This document shows, in pieces, positions 29,451 to 38,262 of a stretch of DNA of 64,000 nt. A program made the position numbers and the translations under genes. Each line of letters starts with the position of its first letter. Position 1 is the stretch's first letter. The DNA is from Cyanobium gracile PCC 6307 (GTDB taxonomy: Bacteria > Cyanobacteriota > Cyanobacteriia > PCC-6307 > Cyanobiaceae). Below the pieces are notes generated by a model. That model searched no databases and had not been told where the DNA came from. It worked only from the letters and a program-made list of their open reading frames with translations. The stretch covers positions 1,513,964-1,577,963 of the forward strand of contig NC_019675.1 of assembly GCF_000316515.1 (NCBI RefSeq), given 5' to 3'.

Positions 29451-29927
29451 TCATGGTGCCGCCGCAGCCATCAGAAAGGGGGGTGCGGCCGCCGGCAACA
29501 GGGCGATCGCCGGCGCTCGCCTTTGCCGGCGGGCGGCCCCATTGAGGAGGGCAGCCAGCGCCTGGGCACCGTCGATCACAACCAGGACGGCCCAGACCAG
29601 CAGCAACAGCAGCTCCGCCAGAACGGTCCTCTCCGTGGCCGCGGGGGGTGGAACCGGCTCCGAAGGCTCCGGTTCGAGAGGTTCAGCCGTGGGGATCTCG
29701 CTGACGGCGGCCTCGCGGACCACGGACTGCGGTGCGTGCGCGGCCATCGCTGATGCGACGGGCACGGCCGTCACAGCCGGCACGGCGGGACTCGCCGGCT
29801 CGGCGGTGAGCTGAAACAGCAGAGCCGTAGGCGGCTCGCCAGGCACGGGCCAGGGCGGGCGTGAGGGCCGCCGGCCCCTGGTCTTCGCATGCTGCTCCCG
29901 CAGCCGTTCGGCAAGCGTGGGCAGCAT
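29451..29927 (-). CDS. Hypothetical membrane-anchored protein
   Basis: A 159-residue low-complexity protein from ATG 29927. It has an Arg-rich start (TLAERLREQHAKTRGRRPSR), a long Ala/Val/Pro region, one hydrophobic helix (LAELLLLLVWAVLVVIDGAQ) and a second hydrophobic end. Composition is biased and only the helix has any structure. It stands alone between the LysM gene and the RND operon. The real start and even the coding status are uncertain. Confidence 0.4.
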   Translation of the reverse strand: MLPTLAERLREQHAKTRGRRPSRPPWPVPGEPPTALLFQLTAEPASPAVPAVTAVPVASAMAAHAPQSVVREAAVSEIPTAEPLEPEPSEPVPPPAATERTVLAELLLLLVWAVLVVIDGAQALAALLNGAARRQRRAPAIALLPAAAPPFLMAAAAP

Positions 29928-30011
29928 GGAAGGGTTCCTCAATCTCCTGTAACGATCCTCACGGCCTGGCCCGGCCACCGCAATGGGCCCGCCGGGGCAC
30001 TCCATGATTTG

Positions 30012-33000
30012 TCACAACGAGCCGGTGGGCTGGTCCCGGGCAGGGGCCAGATCCGCCCCCTCAGGGTCGGACTCCTCGAACCAGCGGGCCTCGAGGGCCT
30101 TGACCACCACATAGAAGGGGGGCACCACCCCCAGCGACAGCACCGTGGCCACCAGCAGGCCGCCGAAGATCACCGTGCCCAGGGACTGCTGGCTGTTGGC
30201 CCCCGCCGTGGTGGCCACCACCAGGGGCAGGAAGCCGGCCAGGGCGGCGATGGCCGTCATCAGGATCGGCCGCAGCCGGGACTCCGCCGAGGCAATGGCG
30301 GCCTCGGCGGCGGTCATGCCCTCCTTCATGTGCTGCTCGGCCACCTCGACGATGAGGATGCCGTTCTTGGCCGCCAGCCCGATCAGGGTCACCAGACCCA
30401 CCTGGGCATAGATGTTGAGGTCGATCGATCGCAGCGCCAGGAACACCAGGGCGCCGAGCATGGCCAGGGGCACGGTCATCAGGATGATCACCGGGGTCAC
30501 GTAGCTCTCGTACTGGGCCGAGAGCACCAGATAGACCACCAGGATCCCCAGGCCGAAGACCAGCACACTAGCGTTGCCCGCCGACAGCTGCAGGGCCGCC
30601 AGACCGGTGAAGGCATAGCCGATGTTGTTGAAGTCCTGGGCGCGGAACAGATCCTGGATCAGCGTCAGGGCCTGCCCGGAACTCTTGCCGACTGCCTCGG
30701 CCCCCTGGATCAGGATGGTGCGATAGAGGTTGAAGTGACTGATCACCGGCGGTGCGCTGGTGAGTTCGGCGGTGGCGAATTCCGACACCTGCACCAGCTT
30801 GTCATCCTTGCTGCGCACGTAGTAATTGAGGACATCCTCCAGGGATCTGCGGTTGTCGGCGGCCGCCTGCACGTAGATGTTCCTGACCTGGCCGCTCTCG
30901 TAGGTGAGGCCCGAGTAGTTGCTGCCCGCCAGGACGGCAATCGTCTGCATCGCCTGCTGGAAGTCGACGTTCAGGGCCCCCAGGATCGAGCGGTCGATCT
31001 TGAGGCCAAAGGCCGGGGCACTGGGGATGAACTGGGTGTAGAGGGTGGAGAAGCCGCCGCTGGCCGTGCCGGCCTGGATCAGCTGCTTGGCCTGATCATC
31101 GAGCTGGTTGAAGGTGAACGCCCCGTTGCTGAGGTCGTTGAACTGGAAGTAGAAGCCCCCCTGGGCCGAGAACCCCGGAATCGCCGGAGGCTGGGCCGCC
31201 ACCGCCATGCCGGAGCTGATCTGGCTGAGCTTGGCGTTGAGCCGGCTGACGATCGCCGGGGCCTTCTGGTCGGCCCGGCTGCGCTCCTCCAGGGGCTTGA
31301 AGCCGAAGAAGAACACCCCCTGGTCGGGACTGGCGCCGTTGAAGCCATACCCGCTCACCACCGAACCGGCGATGATCTCCTCCTCGGCATTCAGGACCTT
31401 GGCCACCTCCAGGGCGGTGCCCTGGGTCTGGCTGAGGGAGGCACCGTTCTGGAGTTGGAAGATGCCCAGGCCGTAACCCTGGTCCTCCTCGGGGATGAAG
31501 GCGGAGGGAAGGGCGGTGAAGGCGAACAGGGTGAGGGCAATACCGCCGCCCAGTCCCACCAGGATCCAGCGCCGCCGGGCGATCAGGGCCCCCACCATCG
31601 AGGCATAGCCACGCTCCAGGCGCGTGAAGAAGGCGTTGAAGCGGCTGAAGATCCAGACCAGGTTGGCACCGGCGAGCACACCGCCGACCACGCCGATTCC
31701 ATAGGTGATGCTGCCGAAGGAGGCGGCGCTGAAGCGGCCGAAGGCCAGGCCCACCACCACGCCGCCGATGATGCCCACCACACGTCCGGGGGGCGCTGAT
31801 TTCTGGCTCCGCAGCAGCAGGGCCGAGAGCATGGGCGAGAAGGTGAGGGCGTTGAAGGCGGAGATCGCGATCGAGAAGGCGATGGTGAGGGCGAACTGGC
31901 GGTAGATGATGCCGATGCCGCCGGGATAGAAGGCCACCGGCACGAACACCGCCATCAGCACCAGGGCGGTGGCCACCAGGGCGCCGAACAGCTCCCCCAT
32001 GCATTCCATGGCGGCCTGACGGGGACGCATCCCCTTCTCCAGGTTCTTCTCCACCGCCTCGATGACCACGATGGCGTCATCCACCACCAGACCGGTGGCC
32101 AGCACCAGGCCCAGCAGGGTCAGCTGGTTGATCGAGAAACCGAAGATTTTCACGAAGGCAAAGGTGCCGACCAGGGAGATCGGAATCGCCAGGCTGGGCA
32201 CCACAGTCGCCCGCCAGTCCTGCAGGAACAGGAACAGGATCAGCAGCACCAGCACGATGGCCAGGCCGAGGGCATCCACCACCCCCTCCACGGCCGACTC
32301 GATGAACTGGCCGATGTTGTAGATCTCGAACACCTTGACGCCCGGGGGGACGCTCTGGGTGAACTGGTTCATCACCTGAACCACCTGGTTCGAGACATCG
32401 AGGGCGTTGCTCTCGGGGGTCTGGAAGACGGCGACCGTGATCGAGGGGTGGCCTTCGATGCTCACCGCCTGCTGGGCGAAGGTGTTGGTGCCGTAGGTGG
32501 CTTCACCGACATCCTTGAGACGCAGCAGGTTGCCGGTGGAGGTGCGGCCGACGATCAGGTTGTTGAGCTCCTCGACGGACACCAGGTTGCCGTTGTTCTC
32601 CACCAGGATCGGGTAGGCGAACTTCTGGTTGCCCGCGGCCGGCGGACCGCCCACCAGGCCGCCGATGGCGACGCTGTTCTGGCTGGCCACCGCATTGACC
32701 ACCTGATCGGCGGTGAGGTTGTTGGCGGAAAGCTTGTTGGCATCGACGAACAGCCAGAAGGCCGGATTGCTGCCCCCCAGCAGGTTGACGGTGGCCACCC
32801 CGGGCACCCGCTCCAGTTGGTAGTACAGATTCTGATAAATCAGGCCGTTGAGATAGGACGCATCGAACTGACCTTCCGTCGACGTCACCTGATAGGCCAG
32901 CAGGATCGACGGGGTGCTCTGCATCACCGAAACCCCGGTGGCCTGCACCTGCTGGGGCAACTGGGGCATCGCCAGAGAGACGCGGTTCTGCACGTTCACC

Positions 33001-33317
33001 TGGTCGATATTGATATCGGTGCCTTCATTGAAGAACACCTGAATCGTGCTCGTCCCAGACATGTTACTGGTCGAAGAGATATAATTCGCGCCGGGAACAC
33101 CGTTGATCTGCTGCTCGATGGGATTGGTCACCGCCTGCTCGGTGACCAGGGAATTGGCGCCCCCATAGTTGGAGGTAACCTGGATCAGGGGTGGGGCAAT
33201 GTTCGGGAGGTTCTCGATCGACAGCGTGGGGATGGCGATCAGGCCCACCAGCACGATCAGGATGCTGCAGACGGTGGTCAGAACCGGCCGCTTGATGAAG
33301 TTATCGGAGAACGACAT
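30012..33317 (-). CDS. RND efflux pump, inner-membrane subunit (HAE1/AcrB family), copy 1
   Basis: A 1101-residue proton-driven exporter. TM1 is in VLTTVCSILIVLVGLIAIPT, and TM4 carries the proton-relay pair Asp-Asp in LGLVLATGLVVDDAIVVIEA. The TM10 Lys is in IGLAAKNGILIVEVAEQH. The two periplasmic pore domains follow TM1 and TM7. Between TM6 and TM7, residues about 505-560 hold an insertion of about 50 residues with two extra hydrophobic stretches (GRVVGIIGGVVVGLAFGRFS, then YGIGVVGGVLAGANLVWIFS). It starts 6 bases after its adaptor stop. Substrates are unknown; no TolC gene is nearby. Confidence 0.93.
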   Translation of the reverse strand: MSFSDNFIKRPVLTTVCSILIVLVGLIAIPTLSIENLPNIAPPLIQVTSNYGGANSLVTEQAVTNPIEQQINGVPGANYISSTSNMSGTSTIQVFFNEGTDINIDQVNVQNRVSLAMPQLPQQVQATGVSVMQSTPSILLAYQVTSTEGQFDASYLNGLIYQNLYYQLERVPGVATVNLLGGSNPAFWLFVDANKLSANNLTADQVVNAVASQNSVAIGGLVGGPPAAGNQKFAYPILVENNGNLVSVEELNNLIVGRTSTGNLLRLKDVGEATYGTNTFAQQAVSIEGHPSITVAVFQTPESNALDVSNQVVQVMNQFTQSVPPGVKVFEIYNIGQFIESAVEGVVDALGLAIVLVLLILFLFLQDWRATVVPSLAIPISLVGTFAFVKIFGFSINQLTLLGLVLATGLVVDDAIVVIEAVEKNLEKGMRPRQAAMECMGELFGALVATALVLMAVFVPVAFYPGGIGIIYRQFALTIAFSIAISAFNALTFSPMLSALLLRSQKSAPPGRVVGIIGGVVVGLAFGRFSAASFGSITYGIGVVGGVLAGANLVWIFSRFNAFFTRLERGYASMVGALIARRRWILVGLGGGIALTLFAFTALPSAFIPEEDQGYGLGIFQLQNGASLSQTQGTALEVAKVLNAEEEIIAGSVVSGYGFNGASPDQGVFFFGFKPLEERSRADQKAPAIVSRLNAKLSQISSGMAVAAQPPAIPGFSAQGGFYFQFNDLSNGAFTFNQLDDQAKQLIQAGTASGGFSTLYTQFIPSAPAFGLKIDRSILGALNVDFQQAMQTIAVLAGSNYSGLTYESGQVRNIYVQAAADNRRSLEDVLNYYVRSKDDKLVQVSEFATAELTSAPPVISHFNLYRTILIQGAEAVGKSSGQALTLIQDLFRAQDFNNIGYAFTGLAALQLSAGNASVLVFGLGILVVYLVLSAQYESYVTPVIILMTVPLAMLGALVFLALRSIDLNIYAQVGLVTLIGLAAKNGILIVEVAEQHMKEGMTAAEAAIASAESRLRPILMTAIAALAGFLPLVVATTAGANSQQSLGTVIFGGLLVATVLSLGVVPPFYVVVKALEARWFEESDPEGADLAPARDQPTGSL

Positions 33318-33323
33318 CGGAGT

Positions 33324-34481
33324 TCAGCTCGCCGCCGGAGCCGGTGCCGGTGCCGGTGCCGGTGCCCGCCGTACCGGCATGCCGGAGCGCAGCAGGGCCG
33401 TGTTGCTCACCACGACCTCATCCCCCTTGCTCAGGCCGGAGAGCACCGGATAGGCGTTGTTCTGCAGCTTCCCCAGCTTCACCGCCGTCTGGACCACCAC
33501 CGGCGTGGTGCCCGGCAGCTTCTCCAGCTTCTGCTTCTGGGCCGGCAGCAGCTGATCGGAGGCCTTGATCCGGGGCAGGACCGTGGAGAGGGGCAGCACC
33601 CGGTACACGAAGGGTTGCTGGGCCTGCATCATCACCGCCTCCACCGGCACCGCCAGCTGGTCGCTGCTGCCGGTGATGATGCGGTTGCGCACGTACTGGC
33701 CTGTCTTCAGCACCCCCGTGAGATTGGGGAACTCCGCCTTCACCAGCACCGTGTTCGGCTGGCCCGAGGACTGGGTGGCATTGGCGAAATAGGGGGAGAC
33801 GAAGACCACCCGGCCCACGCCCCTCACCGGAGGATTGCCCTGGCTCTCCACCTGCACCGGCTGACCGATCTTCACCTGGCTGGACTGGGTGGCCGGCACA
33901 TCCATCAGGGTCCAGAGGGAGGCGTTGTTGACGATTCCCGTGATCGCCTGGCCCTGGCGCACGTAATCCCCCAGCTTGACCGAATCGAGGTTGCCGATCT
34001 GGCCGTCGATGGGGGCGGTGACGAATTTGTAGCCGAGGGTGGCGGCACTGGAGCGGGCCTGGTCGCGGCTCTGGATCGCCTGGGTGATGTAGTAGTCGCG
34101 GTCCTTGGTGGAGACGGCCCCCTGCTCGTTGAGGAAGACGTAGCGCTCGGCGTTGACGCGATCCTTGATCGCCTCGGCCCGGTCGGAATCGAGGGTGGCC
34201 GATTCCTGCACGTTGTCGAGCACCAGGATCGGCTGGCCCGCCTTCACCTGCTGGCCCTCCCTGGCCAGGATCCGCACCACCCGCCCATCCGACTGGGGCC
34301 GCATCACCACATTGGAGGTGGACTCGATGGTGCTGATGGTCTCGATGCCCGGCGTGAAGCGGAACTCCCCCACCGTCACCGTCTGGACCACCAGGGGCGG
34401 CCTGGCCTCAGGGGCGGCGGAACCGCAGGCGGCCAGCAGCCACGTCAGGGGAAGGAGAGAGGGAAGAGCCTGCCAGCGCAC
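33324..34481 (-). CDS. RND periplasmic adaptor lipoprotein, copy 1
   Basis: A 385-residue adaptor joining the RND pump to an outer-membrane channel. GTG 34481 gives a lipoprotein signal (LPSLLPLTWLLAACGSAA, lipobox LAAC). The lipoyl half-motif VVRILAREGQQVKAGQPILV, a coiled hairpin (EAIKDRVNAERYVFLNEQGA) and the second half-motif (TAPIDGQIGNLDSVKLGDYV) follow. The C-terminus ends in a Pro-Ala repeat produced by a 6-base tandem repeat. Longer upstream starts would be spurious. It is in an operon with the pump. Confidence 0.92.
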   Translation of the reverse strand: MRWQALPSLLPLTWLLAACGSAAPEARPPLVVQTVTVGEFRFTPGIETISTIESTSNVVMRPQSDGRVVRILAREGQQVKAGQPILVLDNVQESATLDSDRAEAIKDRVNAERYVFLNEQGAVSTKDRDYYITQAIQSRDQARSSAATLGYKFVTAPIDGQIGNLDSVKLGDYVRQGQAITGIVNNASLWTLMDVPATQSSQVKIGQPVQVESQGNPPVRGVGRVVFVSPYFANATQSSGQPNTVLVKAEFPNLTGVLKTGQYVRNRIITGSSDQLAVPVEAVMMQAQQPFVYRVLPLSTVLPRIKASDQLLPAQKQKLEKLPGTTPVVVQTAVKLGKLQNNAYPVLSGLSKGDEVVVSNTALLRSGMPVRRAPAPAPAPAPAAS

Positions 34482-34557
34482 CAGACCGGGGTCATACCTC
34501 CGCAAGGTACCGGAAAAGGCCCCTCCGCCCCACTGGTCCGGAGCGCCATGCGGACCC

Positions 34558-34842
34558 TCAGGGGCGTGGGCCGGGCTTGCCACCCCGGCCGTGGTGCCGG
34601 TGGTAGTCCGGCTCCGGGTTGGATTCCTGCAACTGGCGCACCGCCTCCACCGCCATGCCGGCCACGACACCGAAGCCACCGAGCACCACTGTGCTCCAGA
34701 ACAGGGCCTGGGGGGTGACCCGCAGGGGGGTGTGGGCCACGATGGCCTTGAGGAACTGGGCGATGGCCAGGCCCACCAGACCGGTGAGCATGCCGGCGCA
34801 GAGCACCCGGCGGCCGCTCAGCGGTCGGCAGGGGGCCGGCAT
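34558..34842 (-). CDS. Small membrane protein inside the RND operon
   Basis: A 94-residue protein with two hydrophobic stretches (LTGLVGLAIAQFLKAIVAHT and LFWSTVVLGGFGVVAGMAVE) and a basic His/Arg-rich tail. Its ATG shares one base with the stop of RND copy 2 (TGATG), so translation is probably coupled. RND systems in Escherichia coli have small membrane partners such as AcrZ, but this protein shows no similarity that I can see. The role is unknown. Confidence 0.65.
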   Translation of the reverse strand: MPAPCRPLSGRRVLCAGMLTGLVGLAIAQFLKAIVAHTPLRVTPQALFWSTVVLGGFGVVAGMAVEAVRQLQESNPEPDYHRHHGRGGKPGPRP

Positions 34843-37800
34843 CAGGACCCCAGGCCGGGGGTGGCTTCGGCCTCGACGGGTGGTGATCCGGCGGTGAGCT
34901 GCTTCATGACGACGTAGAACACGGGCACCACGAACAGGGACAGCACCGTGGCCACGGCCAGGCCCCCGAACACCACCGTACCCAGGGAGGCCTGGCTGCG
35001 GGCACCGGCGCCGCTGGCGAGAACGAGGGGCAGGAAGCCGAACAGGGAGGAGATGGCGGTCATCAGGATCGGCCGGAACCGGGACTGGGCCGAAGCCCGC
35101 GCCGCCTCCAGCGCGGAGGCGCCCTCCTGCATGCGCTGGTTGGCGAGATCGACGATGAGGATGCCGTTCTTGGCCGCCAGACCGATCAGCATCACCAGGC
35201 CCACCTGGGCGTAGATGTTCAGCACCTCACCCCGCAGGGCCAGAAAGGCCAGGGCCCCGAGCATGGCCGTCGGCACGGTCATCAGGATGATCAAAGGGTC
35301 GCTGTAGCTCTCGTACTGGGCCGAGAGCACCAGGTAGACCGTGAGGATGCCGAGGGCGAAGATCACGATCGCCAGCGCGCCGGCCTTCACCTCCTCCCGC
35401 GAAATGCCGGTCCAGTCGTAGCCGACACCGGTGGTGGAGAGATTGTCGAAGATGTCCTGGATGTCCTTGATCGCCTGGCCGGAGCTGCGGCCCGGCAGGG
35501 CGGAGCCCTCCACCTTGATCGAGCGGAACAGGTTGAAGCGGGGAATCACCGACGGACCCGTGGTCGACTCGACCGTGATGAACTCCGACAGGGGGATCTG
35601 GTCGCCGCTGGCATTGGGCACATACAGGGACTTCAGCTGCTCCGGATCGGCCCGGTAACGTTCATCAGCCTGCACGAAGATGCGGCGCACCCGGCCGGCA
35701 TCGAAGGTGTCGTTGACATAGAAAGAGCCGATGTTGAAGCTGAACGTCTGCATCGCCGTGCCGTAGTCGACCCCGAGGGCCGCCATCCGATCACGGTCGA
35801 CGAGGATCTGCAGCTGGGGGGCCTCGGGGGAGAACTGGGTGAACACCCGGTCGAACAGGCCGCTCTGGTTGGCCTGGCTGACCAGCTGGGTGGCCGCCGC
35901 GAAGAAATCGGCCGAGGAGAGCGCACCGCCACTGCGGTTGAGCATCTGCATCTCGAAGCCCGCGCCGGTGCCGTAGCCGGGGATGGCGGGGGGTTCGACC
36001 ACGATGATCCGTGCCTCCTGGATCACCGAGAGCTTGCGGTTCAGCCGCTGGGTGATGGCCGCCACCGACTGCTCATCGGAGGTCCGTTCGTCCCAGTTGC
36101 GGGTGCCGAAGAAGAACAGGCCCCGGTTGGGGGCATTGCCATCGAGGCTGGCGCCGCTGAACACCGCCGCCGTGGTGATGTCCTTCTCGCTGCGCAGAAT
36201 TTCCGCCACCCGTTGGTTGATGCGGCGCGTCGTCTCCAGGGAGGCGCCGTCGGGGGCCTGGACGATGCCGATGGCATAGCCCTGGTCTTCCACCGGAACG
36301 AAGCCTGTCGGGATCGAGGTGAAGGCGAACCCGGTGAGCACGATGCCACCGGCCAGCAGGGCCATGATCAGCCGGCGCTTGCCCAGAACCCAGGCCAGCC
36401 CGGCGTGGTAGCGCCGCTCGATGCCGCCATAGAGGACGTTGAAGCGGCGGAAGATGAACGGAGCACCCCAGCCGAGCAGCCCGCCGATCAGCGTGTAGAT
36501 CAGCACCTCCAGCGGGCTGTTCAGCTGCCCGAGCATCACGGCCGCAACGGCACCGCCGATGGCGAAGGGCAGCCGCAGCGGCAGGCCGGTGAGCAGGTGC
36601 AGGCCATAGCCGATCGCCGCGGCCAGGGCCAGCACGCCGAGGGCCACCAGGATGCCGCCGCCGCTGGCGAGCAGCCCGTACACGAAGCCGATGAAGACAC
36701 CGGAAATCGCATAGGTACGCCGGCTGGGGGGCTCACCCTCCCGGGCCAGCAGCAGGGCCGAGAGCATCGGCGAGAAGGTGAGGGCGTTGAAGGTGGAGAT
36801 CAGGATCGAGAAGATGATCGTCGCGGCGAACTGCTTGTAGATCGTCCCGGTGGCTCCGGGGAAGAACAGCACCGGCACGAACACCGCGAACAGCACCAGG
36901 GAGGTGGCGATCACCGCCCCGAACAGCTCATCCATGGTGGACTTGGCGCTCTCCAGGGCGGTGAGCCCGGAGGCCTTCTTGGTGGAGGTGTCCTCGATCA
37001 CGGTGATGGCGTCATCCACCACCAGACCCGTGGCCAGCACCAGGCCGAACAGGGTGAGCTGGTTGAGGGTGAAGCCGAAGGCCTTCACGAACAGGAAGGT
37101 GCCCACCAGGGCCACCGGAATGGCAATGGCCGGCACCAGGGTGGCCTTCCAGTTCTGCAGGAACAGGAACAGGATCAGCACCACCAGCACCACCGCCTCC
37201 CGCAGGGCGGTGGTGACCTCGTCGATCGAGGCTTCGACAAACTCGGTGTTGTCGTAGATCTTCTGGATCGTCATGCCCACCGGCATGGTCTCGGTGAACT
37301 CCTTGATCACCTCCTCCACACCACTGGAGACATCGAGGGCATTACTGCCCGTGAGCTGGTAGACGGCCATGCCCACCGAGGGAACACCGCGTAGGTCGGT
37401 GGCCTCGATGTCGAAGGATTCACCCCCGAGGGTCACCCGCCCCACGTCCCGCAGACGCACCAGGCCTCCGTCGGCGGTGGAGCGCAGGATCATCGAGCCG
37501 AACTCCTCGGTGTTGCGCAGCCTCCCCTGTAACTGCACGGTCAGGGTGAACTGCTGGCCCTCGGGGGAGGGGGCACCGCCGATGCGGCCCACCGGCACCA
37601 GCCGGTTCTGGCTGCGCAGGGCGGCGACCACATCGGCGGCGGTGAGCTTGTTGGCGGCGAGGCGATTCGGATCCAGCCAGAGGCGGAAGGCCAGCTGCCG
37701 GTTGCCGAAATAGGTGAGTTCACCGACACCGGGCACGCGGCGGACCGCATCGGTGAGGTTCTGATCCAGCAGGCCGCTGATCGTCTCGAGGCTGAACTGG

Positions 37801-38252
37801 TTGTTCGGATCCTCGCTGGTGAAGTTGTAGACGAGCAGGATGGAGTTGGAGGCCTTGTTGACTGTGATGCCGGACTGGCGCACCTCCTCCGGCAGGCTCG
37901 GCTGGGCCAGGGACACCCGGTTCTGGACGTTCACCTGGTTGATGTCACCGTCGCTGCCGCTGGCGAAGGTGACGGAAATGGAGCTGGAGCCATCGGCCGC
38001 ACTGGTGGAGGTGATGAACTCCATGTTCTGCACCCCGTTGATCTGCTGCTCGAGCACGCTGGTGACGCCCTGCTCGACGCTGACCGCATCGGCACCCACA
38101 TACCGGGAGGTGACCCGCACCGTGGGCGGGGCGATGTCCGGCAGGCTCTCGATCGGCAGCAGCGGGATCGCGATCAGGCCGGCGATCACGATCAGCAGGC
38201 TGCACACCGTGGTGAGCACCGGCCTGAGGATGAACGTGTTCGAAGGGGACAT
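34842..38252 (-). CDS. RND efflux pump, inner-membrane subunit (HAE1/AcrB family), copy 2
   Basis: A 1136-residue pump paralogous to copy 1. TM1 is in VLTTVCSLLIVIAGLIAIPL, and the Asp-Asp relay is in FGLVLATGLVVDDAITVIED. The TM10 Lys is in IGLAAKNGILIVDLANQR. Here the TM6-TM7 insertion is larger, residues about 505-605, with roughly four hydrophobic stretches (RTYAISGVFIGFVYGLLASG, ILVALGVLALAAAIGYGLHL, LPFAIGGAVAAVMLGQLN, EVLIYTLIGGLLGWGAPFIF). It starts 10 bases after its adaptor stop. Confidence 0.93.
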   Translation of the reverse strand: MSPSNTFILRPVLTTVCSLLIVIAGLIAIPLLPIESLPDIAPPTVRVTSRYVGADAVSVEQGVTSVLEQQINGVQNMEFITSTSAADGSSSISVTFASGSDGDINQVNVQNRVSLAQPSLPEEVRQSGITVNKASNSILLVYNFTSEDPNNQFSLETISGLLDQNLTDAVRRVPGVGELTYFGNRQLAFRLWLDPNRLAANKLTAADVVAALRSQNRLVPVGRIGGAPSPEGQQFTLTVQLQGRLRNTEEFGSMILRSTADGGLVRLRDVGRVTLGGESFDIEATDLRGVPSVGMAVYQLTGSNALDVSSGVEEVIKEFTETMPVGMTIQKIYDNTEFVEASIDEVTTALREAVVLVVLILFLFLQNWKATLVPAIAIPVALVGTFLFVKAFGFTLNQLTLFGLVLATGLVVDDAITVIEDTSTKKASGLTALESAKSTMDELFGAVIATSLVLFAVFVPVLFFPGATGTIYKQFAATIIFSILISTFNALTFSPMLSALLLAREGEPPSRRTYAISGVFIGFVYGLLASGGGILVALGVLALAAAIGYGLHLLTGLPLRLPFAIGGAVAAVMLGQLNSPLEVLIYTLIGGLLGWGAPFIFRRFNVLYGGIERRYHAGLAWVLGKRRLIMALLAGGIVLTGFAFTSIPTGFVPVEDQGYAIGIVQAPDGASLETTRRINQRVAEILRSEKDITTAAVFSGASLDGNAPNRGLFFFGTRNWDERTSDEQSVAAITQRLNRKLSVIQEARIIVVEPPAIPGYGTGAGFEMQMLNRSGGALSSADFFAAATQLVSQANQSGLFDRVFTQFSPEAPQLQILVDRDRMAALGVDYGTAMQTFSFNIGSFYVNDTFDAGRVRRIFVQADERYRADPEQLKSLYVPNASGDQIPLSEFITVESTTGPSVIPRFNLFRSIKVEGSALPGRSSGQAIKDIQDIFDNLSTTGVGYDWTGISREEVKAGALAIVIFALGILTVYLVLSAQYESYSDPLIILMTVPTAMLGALAFLALRGEVLNIYAQVGLVMLIGLAAKNGILIVDLANQRMQEGASALEAARASAQSRFRPILMTAISSLFGFLPLVLASGAGARSQASLGTVVFGGLAVATVLSLFVVPVFYVVMKQLTAGSPPVEAEATPGLGS

Positions 38253-38262
38253 CAGGCGGGGC

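Noticed and set aside
32448-34718. Long plus-strand frame antisense to the RND genes, similarly 29889-31799
   Set aside because: Composition is Gly/His/Arg-rich without motifs, opposite to strongly conserved pump and adaptor proteins.
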